From positions 1 through 64,000 of the forward strand of contig NZ_JANIJX010000021.1 of the NCBI RefSeq assembly GCF_024580735.1: a stretch of DNA of 64,000 bases, in the 5' to 3' direction. Of the stretch, positions 56,136 to 64,000 are shown piece by piece. Source of the stretch: Brevibacterium moorei (GTDB lineage: Bacteria; Actinomycetota; Actinomycetes; Actinomycetales; Brevibacteriaceae). The position numbers were made by a program, and so were the translations under genes. The notes beneath the pieces are model-generated. The model did no database searches and had not been told where the DNA came from. It saw only the letters and a list, made by a program, of their open reading frames with translations. How positions within the stretch are numbered: position 1 is the first letter of the stretch; every line of letters begins with the position of its first letter.

Positions 56136-58037
56136 TCAGCGCCCCAGCTTGGTGCGCACCGCCTGGGTCAGGGCTGTGACCTCGCGCACGCGCAGCAGGC
56201 GGCAGGCCACCAGGTAGACCAGCAGCATGACGACGCCCATCCAGGCCACGGAGATGAACGAGTGGACCCGGCCGGCGTAGGCGGATTCACCCACGGCGAT
56301 GAGCAGTACCCGGCCCACCACCAGCGCCACCATCCCGGCGATGGCGAAGCGCACGTGCGACCAGACGATCCGCCACAGGTCGATGCTGCCGATCTTGCGG
56401 TGCAGCAGCCATAGGGAGAGCACACAGGCGACCGTATAGCCCAGCGCCATCGCGGCCCCGATGCCGGCGACCACGTACTGCGTGCCGAACCGTTCGACCA
56501 CCAGCAGGCCCAGCGTGGTGACCGCGACCTGCACCAGCTGGATCCAGAACGGGGTGCGGGCGTCCTCGTAGGCGTAGAAGACACGCTGGGTCAGATAGTT
56601 CGCGGAGAATGGGACCAGCCCCAGGATCATCACCGCGACGATCAGACCCAGGGTCCTGGCCTGCGCAGTGGAGCCGCCGGCGATCAGCGCCGCGGTGGGG
56701 GTGCCAAGTGCCACCAGGGCGGAGGTGAAGAACACATTGACCAGCCCCACCAGGCGCATGCCCTGGGAGTAGGAGCCGCGCACTGCGGCGACGTCCCGGT
56801 CAGCGGCATAGCGGCTGAGCGAGGTGAACAGTGCGGTGGCCAGGGATACCGCGACGAGCGAATGCGGCAGCATGAAGATCGTGTAGGAACTGGTGTAGGC
56901 GGCATTGCCCGCCGACATCTGCCCGCCGACCGAAGTCGCACCGGCGGCGGTGCGGCTGATGAACACGAAGCCCAGCTGGCCGATCAACACGGCCGCGAAG
57001 GTCCAGCCGGCGACCTTGCCCGCGGTGCCCAGACCAACCCCGCGAAAACCCCAGGTGGGCCGGAATCGGAAGCCGATCCGCTTGAGCGGGAAGACCAGGA
57101 TCAGCGCCTGCGCCACGACGCCCAGGGTGGCCGAGCCCGCCAGCAGGGCGATCTTGCCCGCATTCCAGGTTCCCACGGCGTGCTGCCCGGCCTCGCCGGG
57201 GCCGAAGAACAGGATGAACAGGCCCAGTCCGGCGATCGCCACGACGTTGTTGAGTACGGGAGCCCACATGTACGGGCCGAAGGAGCCCTTGGCGTTGAGC
57301 ACCTGGCCCAGCAGCGTGTAGAGGCCGTAGAAGAAGATCTGCGGCAGGCACCAGTAGCCGAAGGCCACGGCCAGCGCGGTCTGTTCGGCCGGCCAGCCAC
57401 CGGAGTACAGCCAGATGAGGGCCGGAGCGCACAGGGTCGCCAGACCCGTGAAGATCAGCAGCAGTGTGATCGACAGCGTCAGCAGTCGGTTCGTGAAGTC
57501 CCGACCGCCATCGGGCTGTTTGGTCGCGCGCACGATCTGCGGGACCAACACGGCGTTGAGCACACCGCCGGCCAAGAGCATGTAGAGGTTGTTGGGGATC
57601 TTATTGGCCACGTCGAAGGCATCGGCGGTGCCACCGACGGTCACGCCGATCGCCGTGAGCAACAGCATCGTCTTGACCAGGCCCAGCACGCGGGAGACCA
57701 GAGTGCCGGCGGCCATGATCGCCGATGACTTCGCCAGGCTCTTCGTCTGCGCCGCCGCCGGATCCACGGTCGCGGCCTGCGCGGTTCCCGCCGCCGAGGC
57801 CCCCACCGGCTCGGTGGCGTCGGCCGGCTGTGCGGGCGCAGTGCTCGGACGCGCAGGCACATCCTCCTGGCGCGGCGGTGCCGCATGGCCGGAGCGATGC
57901 CGCCCCGTGGAGTGCCTGGGCACCACCGGATCGCGATCGGCCGAGCCCTCTGCGGCCTCGGCCCTGCGCCGCTGGGCGCGCGTCCGATACTGCGGCCCCT
58001 GTTCCCCGTCCTCGTGCACGGAAGTCCGTCCTCTCAA
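56136..58037 (-). CDS. murJ: Lipid II flippase MurJ (MviN)
   Basis: The 633-residue protein has a basic cytoplasmic N-terminus of about 110 residues and then 14 or more TM helices with MurJ motifs: T-L-V-S-R-V-L-G-L-V-K-T near 112-123, the A-N-K-I-P-N-N-L-Y-M-L-L-A-G-G segment, and R-V-F-Y-A-Y-E-D-A-R-T-P. It moves the peptidoglycan precursor lipid II across the membrane. A TTG at 58037 overlaps the DUF6049 stop (TTGA); a GTG at 58019 behind AGAGGACGG is an alternative start. Confidence 0.92.
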   Translation of the reverse strand: MRGRTSVHEDGEQGPQYRTRAQRRRAEAAEGSADRDPVVPRHSTGRHRSGHAAPPRQEDVPARPSTAPAQPADATEPVGASAAGTAQAATVDPAAAQTKSLAKSSAIMAAGTLVSRVLGLVKTMLLLTAIGVTVGGTADAFDVANKIPNNLYMLLAGGVLNAVLVPQIVRATKQPDGGRDFTNRLLTLSITLLLIFTGLATLCAPALIWLYSGGWPAEQTALAVAFGYWCLPQIFFYGLYTLLGQVLNAKGSFGPYMWAPVLNNVVAIAGLGLFILFFGPGEAGQHAVGTWNAGKIALLAGSATLGVVAQALILVFPLKRIGFRFRPTWGFRGVGLGTAGKVAGWTFAAVLIGQLGFVFISRTAAGATSVGGQMSAGNAAYTSSYTIFMLPHSLVAVSLATALFTSLSRYAADRDVAAVRGSYSQGMRLVGLVNVFFTSALVALGTPTAALIAGGSTAQARTLGLIVAVMILGLVPFSANYLTQRVFYAYEDARTPFWIQLVQVAVTTLGLLVVERFGTQYVVAGIGAAMALGYTVACVLSLWLLHRKIGSIDLWRIVWSHVRFAIAGMVALVVGRVLLIAVGESAYAGRVHSFISVAWMGVVMLLVYLVACRLLRVREVTALTQAVRTKLGR

Positions 58038-60706
58038 CCCTTGTCGTGTTCCTGGCCGCGGGCCAGCGCGGCGTCCAACTGGTCGTCGGGCAGCTTGCGC
58101 TTGCCCTTCCTGACCGCGCGGACCAGACCGAAGACGAACACGGCCAGCAGACCCGCACCGATCACGGCCGTACCGATATTCTCCCAGTCTGCACGGACCC
58201 GGACGTTGATGGCGGGGCGCTGCCCCACCTCGGTGCCGTCGGTGGCCAGGATCCGGACATCGGCCATCACATCGGCATTCGCGATGCCCTCGACCGGGAC
58301 CTCGACGCGGGCGGTCTCATCCGGGTCCAGACGTGTGGGTTCGGAACGGTCCGTCTGCAGTGCCGGACCCTGCCCGGTCAACGCCACCATGAACTCGATC
58401 GGCAGATCGGTGGAGTTCTCCACCCGTACCGGAATCGTCGTCTTGTCCCCGGTGACCAACAGCACCGAGGAACTCTTCTCAACGTGCAGCCCGTCCTCCA
58501 GGCCGCGCAGGCGCTCCTGCGTCGCGGTGACGCAGGCGTCCCGGTCCTGTGGCTGGGCCGCCGTCGCGTCCTCGGCGCCCGGGGTGGTCTGGGCGGTGGC
58601 CGCTCCATCGGCTCCGCCTGCCGCCCCTGCGGTCGCCTGCCCTGCCGGACGCGCAGCCACCGCCTGCCGCGCCGCGGTGCGGGTCGATGCCACATCCCAG
58701 CCGACCGCCGCACAACCCAAGACGATCCGGTCGTTGCGGGTCCGCGCGGTGGAGGGGTCGACGAACAGTGCGGAGAAGGACCTGCCGCGCGCCACGGTGG
58801 CGCGCAGCGGGGCCAGACGCTCGCCCTCCTGTTTCACGGTGTCGAGAGGGCTCGTATCGGTCCCGGTCGCGGCGTCCGTGGCATCGGCATCCGTGTCTGC
58901 GTCCGCGGCGTCTGCGGCGTCCTCGGCCGCAGCACCGTCCTTCGCCGCAGCGGTGTCTGCAGAGCGCGCCGGCACAGCAGTCCGCTCTGCCGGATCCGCC
59001 TTGGCCACATCCGCCAGTCCGGTGTGCTCGAGCCAGGGCAGATTCGCCATCAGCGTTCCGACCTCGGCCCAGGAGGTCGTCGCGGCGGTCCGCGGCATGC
59101 TCATCAACACGGTGCGCCGACTGAACGGGCGCTCGCCGGCCAGGGCCGCGGTCTCGGCGGCCAGCCGGGCACGGCTCAGCGCGGGACTCGCCCCACCGGC
59201 CACCTGCTCGGCCAGTCCGTCGAGTTCGGTGTCGAGTGCCAACACGTTCTTCCGGGTTATCGGGTCGGCGCCGCGGGACACCGACTGCCCAGGATGGAGG
59301 GTGACGGTCGAGCGGGCGTTGACGGTGTAGGGCTCATCGGCCGCTGCCTGTGTTCCGTCGACGATCGGCAGGCCCTTGGTGCGCAGCAGACCGTGCAGGC
59401 CCTCATAGTCCAGGGACCCGGCCCGCGGCCAGGTGACGTCGGTGCGCGCACCGGGGAGGAAATCGGTGACCAGCTTGCGTTCGTGTGCGGCGACCTCGGA
59501 CTGCTTCCGCAGGCCGGCCCGGTCCAGGACCTGGGAATCGGCGTCGGCCCAGGGCAGGGCGATGACCTCATGGCCGGCGGTGGCCTGGGTGAACTGGCGC
59601 CACCAGCTGCGCAGCCGCGGGTACGGATCGTCCTTGGGCACCTGGGTCAGGGATTTGACGGTAATGGGGTTGACGGTCTCTGCTCCGCCGAGCGCCGAGG
59701 TGCCGGCCTTCGCATCGGCCGCTCCGGCTGCGGTCTTGGCCTCCATGGCCGGTCGCAGTGCCGCGTAGACGCTCAGCAGGAGCCGCGGATCGGCGGCGAG
59801 GACGGCAGAGGGGTTCGTCTTCATCCCGGCCAGCAGCGAGGCCAGATTGCCGGAATCCGCGGCCTGGGCCTCGAGCTCGGCGGGATCGATCAGTCCGTTC
59901 CGGCCGAACCTGGGCAGGGTGACCGGCAGGATCGTGCCCAGCCGGGTCGCATCGATCTTGGGCCGGGGATACCAGGTGGTGAAGGTGCGCAGCCGCTGCA
60001 CCCCGTCCGCGTCGAGGCCCTCGTCCGCGGAGTCCTCTGTACCGGTGTCGTCCGCTTGGCCCTGGGAATCAGCGGAATCGGTGGAGCCCTGGGAACTCAG
60101 ATCCAGGCTCAGGCCGCGCACGCCCCATTCGCGCAGCGGATCGGTCGCACTCAGGGGCAGGGCGCCGGCGGGCAGGCTGAAGGAGAACGGGACGCTCCGT
60201 CCCGCGGGCAGCTCGGCGGGCAGCTGGGCGACTTCGGCCTTGGGCTTCTTCTTCGCACTCTTCTTCTTGGAATCGTCGGCCGTGGTGTCCACCTTCGGTA
60301 CGACGGGTTTGGCAGCCGCCTGGGCCAGTGAGGTGGAGGAGCCCGAGCCGTTCGTCCAACTGCTCAGCGCCTCGCGGGAATCGTAATGGCGCTGTGACAT
60401 CCGCAGGTCCAGCCGCGGCTTCTCGAGGTCGCGCGCGGCCGTCAGTGTGCCGGAGACGGTGAGAGTGCCGTCCGCATCGAGCCAGGGCGTCAGCGTGGTC
60501 ACGTTCAGGGTGCCCAGGGCACCGGACCCCTCGGCGGGAGTGGCCGAGGCCTCGGGTGCGGCCGTGGCGGGTGCGGCGGGTGCCGCCGCGGTGCCGGGTG
60601 CCGCTGCGGCCTCGGACCCGGGAGCGGCGAGAGCGGGTGCTGCCACGGGTGCCAGGGCCAGGGCCGCCGAGGCCAGCGCGGCAACGGTCTGCAGGAGTCT
60701 GTTCAC
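58034..60706 (-). CDS. DUF6049 family secreted/membrane protein
   Basis: The protein of about 890 residues has an N-terminal signal peptide (hydrophobic A-L-A-S-A-A-L-A-L-A core, cleavage likely after A-L-A-A), a large extracellular part rich in Ala/Asp, and a C-terminal TM helix (A-V-I-G-A-G-L-L-A-V-F-V-F-G-L-V) followed by a short basic tail. DUF6049 genes lie between NUDIX and murJ genes throughout actinomycetes (for example Rv3909 in M. tuberculosis); function unknown, presumed envelope-related. The GTG at 60706 begins two bases after the NUDIX stop, and its own stop overlaps murJ. Confidence 0.85.
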   Translation of the reverse strand: MNRLLQTVAALASAALALAPVAAPALAAPGSEAAAAPGTAAAPAAPATAAPEASATPAEGSGALGTLNVTTLTPWLDADGTLTVSGTLTAARDLEKPRLDLRMSQRHYDSREALSSWTNGSGSSTSLAQAAAKPVVPKVDTTADDSKKKSAKKKPKAEVAQLPAELPAGRSVPFSFSLPAGALPLSATDPLREWGVRGLSLDLSSQGSTDSADSQGQADDTGTEDSADEGLDADGVQRLRTFTTWYPRPKIDATRLGTILPVTLPRFGRNGLIDPAELEAQAADSGNLASLLAGMKTNPSAVLAADPRLLLSVYAALRPAMEAKTAAGAADAKAGTSALGGAETVNPITVKSLTQVPKDDPYPRLRSWWRQFTQATAGHEVIALPWADADSQVLDRAGLRKQSEVAAHERKLVTDFLPGARTDVTWPRAGSLDYEGLHGLLRTKGLPIVDGTQAAADEPYTVNARSTVTLHPGQSVSRGADPITRKNVLALDTELDGLAEQVAGGASPALSRARLAAETAALAGERPFSRRTVLMSMPRTAATTSWAEVGTLMANLPWLEHTGLADVAKADPAERTAVPARSADTAAAKDGAAAEDAADAADADTDADATDAATGTDTSPLDTVKQEGERLAPLRATVARGRSFSALFVDPSTARTRNDRIVLGCAAVGWDVASTRTAARQAVAARPAGQATAGAAGGADGAATAQTTPGAEDATAAQPQDRDACVTATQERLRGLEDGLHVEKSSSVLLVTGDKTTIPVRVENSTDLPIEFMVALTGQGPALQTDRSEPTRLDPDETARVEVPVEGIANADVMADVRILATDGTEVGQRPAINVRVRADWENIGTAVIGAGLLAVFVFGLVRAVRKGKRKLPDDQLDAALARGQEHDKG

Positions 60707-60707
60707 A

Positions 60708-61208
60708 TCAACTTCCGGGTCGCTGGATGTACCGGGGCAGGACATAGGCGCTGGCCAGGGCGATCCTGCGCTCATTGGCGAACGACAGGCGGTCCTGCAA
60801 TTGGGCGAAGGGTATCCACATGGCGTCGATCGCCTCGTGGTCGGGATCGTTGTCGACTGTCAGCCGGCCACCGGTGGCGCGCAGCAGGAAATGGTGGACG
60901 ACCTTGTGAATGCGCAGGCCGGACGCGGAGAACCAGTAGTCGACGCTGCCCAGGGTGGTGATGACGGCTCCTTCGATTCCCGTTTCCTCGCCGACCTCGC
61001 GGCGGGCGGCCTGGGCCGCGGTCTCATCGCCCTCCAGGTGGCCCTTGGGCAGGCACCACTCGATCCGGCCGGCCCGGTTGATCCGCGCGATCACGGCCAC
61101 GCGCAGGTCCGGCGAGGCGAAGTCGACCACGATGCCACCGGCAGACACTTCCTCCACCTGACGGCGGGGCGCCGGAAAAGGGCGCGGCTTGGGAAGCGGT
61201 CGTGACAT
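60708..61208 (-). CDS. NUDIX hydrolase (MutT4-like)
   Basis: The 166-residue protein contains the complete Nudix box G-H-L-E-G-D-E ... A-R-R-E-V-G-E-E-T-G-I near residues 54-77. It hydrolyses nucleoside diphosphate derivatives; the exact substrate is unknown. Position upstream of DUF6049-murJ and divergent from the CCA enzyme matches mutT4 (Rv3908). It heads the NUDIX-DUF6049-murJ unit. Confidence 0.92.
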   Translation of the reverse strand: MSRPLPKPRPFPAPRRQVEEVSAGGIVVDFASPDLRVAVIARINRAGRIEWCLPKGHLEGDETAAQAARREVGEETGIEGAVITTLGSVDYWFSASGLRIHKVVHHFLLRATGGRLTVDNDPDHEAIDAMWIPFAQLQDRLSFANERRIALASAYVLPRYIQRPGS

Positions 61209-61438
61209 GGGGACAGTCTACCGAGCAGGCTTGACGGTTCATGGATGCCGGAGTTTCCGGTGCTGGCGCGGTGACGACGTGCCGACGACGCTGTGACGAC
61301 GCGCCGATGACCCGAAACCGGAGGAATGACCCGGTATCCGGGGGCATATCCCCGGTTTCGGGTCAGCGGGAGGCATCGGCGCTGCGGACTCGGCGACACT
61401 GTAGGCTTGTCCCTGCTGTTTATCAACTTGGAGGTTCG

Positions 61439-63001
61439 GTGTTTCCAGCGGGCGCGCACACACGATTGCAGGATGTCCTCGACACCCTGGACGATGTTCT
61501 GGGACCGCTGGGGCGCCTGTTCGCCGATGCCGGATTCGAACTGGCACTGGTGGGTGGCAGTGTGCGCGATGCACTGCTGGGCCGCGATATGCCGGACCTG
61601 GATTTCACCACGGACGCCGGCCCCGATGAGATCGAACGGCTGATCAAGCCCTGGGCCGACACGCACTGGGACATCGGCCGGAAGTTCGGCACCATCGGCA
61701 TGCTCAAGCGCGGCTATCAGATCGAGATCACCACCTACCGGGCGGAGAAGTACGATCCGGACTCCCGCAAGCCCCAGGTGGCCTTCGGCGACAATCTGGA
61801 TGACGATCTGATCCGCCGCGACTTCACGATCGGCGCCATGGCCGTGCGCCTGCCCGGCCGCGTGTTCGTCGACCCCTTCAACGGTCTGCAGGACCTGGAG
61901 AACAAGGTCATCCGGACCCCCGCCAGTGCCACCATGAGCTTCAACGACGATCCGCTGCGGATGATGCGCGCGGCGCGCTTCACCTCCCAGCTGGGCTTCA
62001 CCGTCTCCGACGAGGTCAAGACGGCGATGACGGACATGGCCGAGCGCATCACGATCATCTCCGCCGAGCGTGTGCGCGATGAGCTGGTCAAACTGATGAA
62101 GGGCGTCGATCCGGCGGCCGGCATCGACCTGCTGGTGTCCACCGGGATCGCCGACCACGTGCTGCCCGAGGTCGCAGGCCTGCGGCTCGAACGCGATGAG
62201 CACCACCGCCACAAGGACGTCTACCAGCACACCCTGACGGTGGTGCGCCAGGCGGTCGACCTCGAGGCCGCGTATATGAAGCGGATCCATGCGGCCGAAG
62301 AAGCCAAGGGTGCCGAGGGCACGGAGCCGACTGCCGCGTCCTCGGAGTCGAAGGCCCCGGAACCGGTGCTGTCCGCGCCGGATTTCATCGTCCGCTTCGC
62401 CGCTCTCATGCACGATATCGGCAAGCCCTCCACCCGCCGGTTCGAGGCCGGGGGAGCCGTGACCTTCTACCATCACGACGTGGTGGGCGCGAAGCTCACG
62501 CGCAAGCGGATGCGCGCACTGCACTTCGACAAGGACACCATCTCCAAGGTGTCCCGCCTGGTGGAGCTGCACCTGCGCTTCTACGGCTACGGCGATGCCG
62601 GATGGAGCGATTCCGCGGTGCGCCGCTATGTCACGGACGCCGGTGAGCTGTTGACCCGGCTGCACATCCTCACGCGCGCCGACGTCACGACCCGCAATCG
62701 TAAGAAGGCCGACCGCCTGGCCTTCGCCTATGACGACCTGGAGGAGCGGATCACCCGGCTGGCCGAACGCGAGCGCCTGGATGCGATCCGGCCCGATCTG
62801 GACGGCAAGCAGATCATGGAGATCCTACAGATCGCCCCGGGGCCGGTGGTGGGCCGGGCGTACAGGTTCCTGCTGGAGACCAGAATGGAGCAGGGGCCCC
62901 TGGACGCCGAGGCCGCGCGGGCGGCACTGCTGGACTGGTGGTCCCAGCAGCCCGAGTCGGGTGCCGCGGAGGACCAGGCCACAGGCCCTGCCTCCCATTG
63001 A
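61439..63001 (+). CDS. CCA tRNA nucleotidyltransferase
   Basis: The 520-residue protein has the class II CCA-adding motifs: L-V-G-G-S-V-R-D near 38-44, D53-L-D55-F catalytic aspartates, R-R-D-F-T-I-G-A-M-A, and L-R-M-M-R-A-A-R-F. An HD domain follows (L-M-H-D-I-G-K-P), with a low-complexity insertion rich in Glu/Ala/Ser (about residues 285-315) before the HD motif. The GTG at 61439 after TTGGAGG gives a family-like start; the longer frame to 61241 reads through the divergent promoter region and is rejected. It restores the 3' CCA of tRNAs; neither tRNA in this window encodes CCA, so it is needed. Confidence 0.93.
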   Translation: MFPAGAHTRLQDVLDTLDDVLGPLGRLFADAGFELALVGGSVRDALLGRDMPDLDFTTDAGPDEIERLIKPWADTHWDIGRKFGTIGMLKRGYQIEITTYRAEKYDPDSRKPQVAFGDNLDDDLIRRDFTIGAMAVRLPGRVFVDPFNGLQDLENKVIRTPASATMSFNDDPLRMMRAARFTSQLGFTVSDEVKTAMTDMAERITIISAERVRDELVKLMKGVDPAAGIDLLVSTGIADHVLPEVAGLRLERDEHHRHKDVYQHTLTVVRQAVDLEAAYMKRIHAAEEAKGAEGTEPTAASSESKAPEPVLSAPDFIVRFAALMHDIGKPSTRRFEAGGAVTFYHHDVVGAKLTRKRMRALHFDKDTISKVSRLVELHLRFYGYGDAGWSDSAVRRYVTDAGELLTRLHILTRADVTTRNRKKADRLAFAYDDLEERITRLAERERLDAIRPDLDGKQIMEILQIAPGPVVGRAYRFLLETRMEQGPLDAEAARAALLDWWSQQPESGAAEDQATGPASH

Positions 63002-63077
63002 TTTGCATAAAATATCAACTACATATGCGGTAAATCCCGAGTTCTACACCGTGTAGCGGATAAAATCACCTTTGCAG

Positions 63078-63098
63078 CGTCGCAGCTGATTTGCGACG
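63078..63098. promoter_or_regulatory. CGTCGCA-N7-TGCGACG inverted repeat before the acyl-CoA synthetase
   Basis: Seven-base arms (63078-63084 and 63092-63098) lie in the AT-rich spacer 40 bases before the synthetase start. It may be a repressor operator (fatty-acid regulators are often TetR-type) or a weak terminator for the CCA gene. Confidence 0.35.
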
Positions 63099-63134
63099 AT
63101 TCAGTTATACGCGACGCTTCCCAAAGGAGAGAAT

Positions 63135-64000
63135 GTGAGCGATGTGACCGAGCGGTTCCGTGCCGCCAGAGACCAGTTGATCGAACTTCGCGAGGATCTG
63201 GACGCCGCGCGTGATTCCTTCTCCTGGCCGCACTTCGAGCACTTCAACTTCGCCCTGGATTGGTTCGACGTCGTGGCGGACGGCAATGACGAGCCGGCCC
63301 TGCACATCGTCGAGGAGGACGGTTCACAGCGGACCTGGTCCTATTCCGACCTGTCGCTGCGATCCAACCGGGTGGCCAATCTGCTGGCCGCATCCGGGGT
63401 GCGCCGGGGCAGTCATGTGATGATCATGCTGGGCAACCGGGTCGAACTGTGGGAGTCGATGCTGGCCTGCACCAAGCTGGGTGCGGTCATGCTGCCCACC
63501 GCGGTTCAACTGGGCCCGGTCGATCTGCACGATCGGGCCGAGCGCGGCGAGGTGGACTTCGCCATCGTCGGCGCCGCGGATGCCGCCAAATTCGATTCCG
63601 TCGAGGCACCCCTGACCCGGATCGTGGTGGGTGCCCCGGCACAGCGTCCCGGGGATGTGGCCTATGCGGCGGCGGCCGAACAGTCGGCTGCCTTCACCCC
63701 CGACGGCCCCACCGCGGCGGACGACCCACTGCTGCTCTACTTCACCTCGGGCACCACGTCGAAGGCCAAGATGGTCGTCCACACGCACGTGTCCTATCCG
63801 GTGGGACACCTGGCGACCCTCTACTGGATGGGTCTGGAACCGGGCGATGTGCACTTGAACATCGCCTCGCCCGGCTGGGCCAAGCACGCCTGGTCGAATA
63901 TCTTCACGCCCTGGATCGCCGGGGCCTGCGTGTTCGTCTACAACTACTCGCGCTTCGATGCGGCGGCGCTCATGCGGGTGATGGACACCGTCGGAGTGAC
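63135..64000 (+). CDS. Acyl-CoA synthetase (AMP-dependent), truncated by the window end
   Basis: The first 288 residues are present. The phosphate-binding P-loop reads Y-F-T-S-G-T-T-S-K-A-K-M near residue 205, followed by V-H-T-H-V-S-Y-P and N-I-A-S-P-G-W-A-K-H-A-W, typical of medium-chain/acetyl-type acyl-CoA synthetases (ANL superfamily). They activate carboxylic acids to acyl-CoA through acyl-AMP. The GTG at 63135 has AAGGAG six bases upstream. The acyl-binding and C-terminal swivel domains are outside the window, so the substrate class is not decided. Confidence 0.9.
   Translation, partial: MSDVTERFRAARDQLIELREDLDAARDSFSWPHFEHFNFALDWFDVVADGNDEPALHIVEEDGSQRTWSYSDLSLRSNRVANLLAASGVRRGSHVMIMLGNRVELWESMLACTKLGAVMLPTAVQLGPVDLHDRAERGEVDFAIVGAADAAKFDSVEAPLTRIVVGAPAQRPGDVAYAAAAEQSAAFTPDGPTAADDPLLLYFTSGTTSKAKMVVHTHVSYPVGHLATLYWMGLEPGDVHLNIASPGWAKHAWSNIFTPWIAGACVFVYNYSRFDAAALMRVMDTVGV

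Noticed and set aside
56136-58037. Expected sigM-like sigma factor gene between murJ and trxB, as in mycobacteria
   Set aside because: No sigma-70 region 2/4 pattern is seen in 53.2-58.0 kb; that place is filled by the pseudokinase gene.
57725-60331. 868-codon open frame antisense to murJ and DUF6049
   Set aside because: Composition is typical of an antisense shadow, and no motif is recognisable.

Overview
The window is 64 kb of high-GC DNA from an actinomycete (phylum Actinomycetota, probably Micrococcales; I cannot name the genus from sequence alone). The main evidence is the replication-origin neighbourhood in the order typical of the phylum: pcnA-like CCA enzyme, NUDIX, DUF6049, murJ, pseudokinase, trxB, trxA, cwlM, parB, parA, rsmG, jag, yidC, yidD, rnpA, rpmH, dnaA, oriC, dnaN, recF, DUF721/DciA, a membrane protein, gyrB, gyrA, DUF3566, tRNA-Ile, tRNA-Ala. 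GTG and TTG starts, GGAGG-type ribosome sites and 1-4 base stop/start overlaps are frequent. The first 200 bases look like the leader and promoter of an rRNA operon that reads leftwards out of the window.

Layout. 1-5.4 kb: rrn leader, a YrdC-like protein, an MFS transporter, a decayed AraC regulator, and a divergent YeiH-type exporter/LysR pair. 5.5-15.7 kb: a tightly overlapping five-gene operon (DUF4132, MoxR ATPase, DUF5682, VWA, SWIM zinc finger) equivalent to the E. coli yehI/yehLMPQ genes. This is the most interesting functional unit here. Its first and last genes each carry a single-base frameshift beside a GGGG run. 15.7-22.4 kb: ordinary transport and regulation genes (NarL-type two-component pair, AbgT transporter, LysR/AEC pair). 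22.4-32 kb: an accessory, lower-GC island with two copies of a near-identical long hairpin, an OGG-fold protein, a DUF5129-like membrane protein, remnants of an integrase, of HepT and of two Abi-like genes, a HEPN/MNT toxin-antitoxin pair, and a TetR/quinone-reductase pair. A duplicated 3' end of tRNA-Ala (29142-29185 and inside 31887-31959) marks an integration event.

32-63 kb is the conserved origin region. DnaA-box-like sites lie on both sides of dnaA. Two parS sites are visible: one inside a terminator-like hairpin after rsmG, one inside parB. CwlM looks like a pseudo-amidase. A 37-base almost pure G tract separates parB from cwlM. The genes between parB and the CCA enzyme link cell-wall synthesis (CwlM, MurJ, pseudokinase) with redox (TrxA/TrxB) as in mycobacteria, but no sigM-like gene is present. 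The window ends inside an acyl-CoA synthetase gene.

Limits: family assignments come from reading the translated sequences, not from searches. Start codons were chosen by ribosome-site spacing and overlap and are stated where doubtful.
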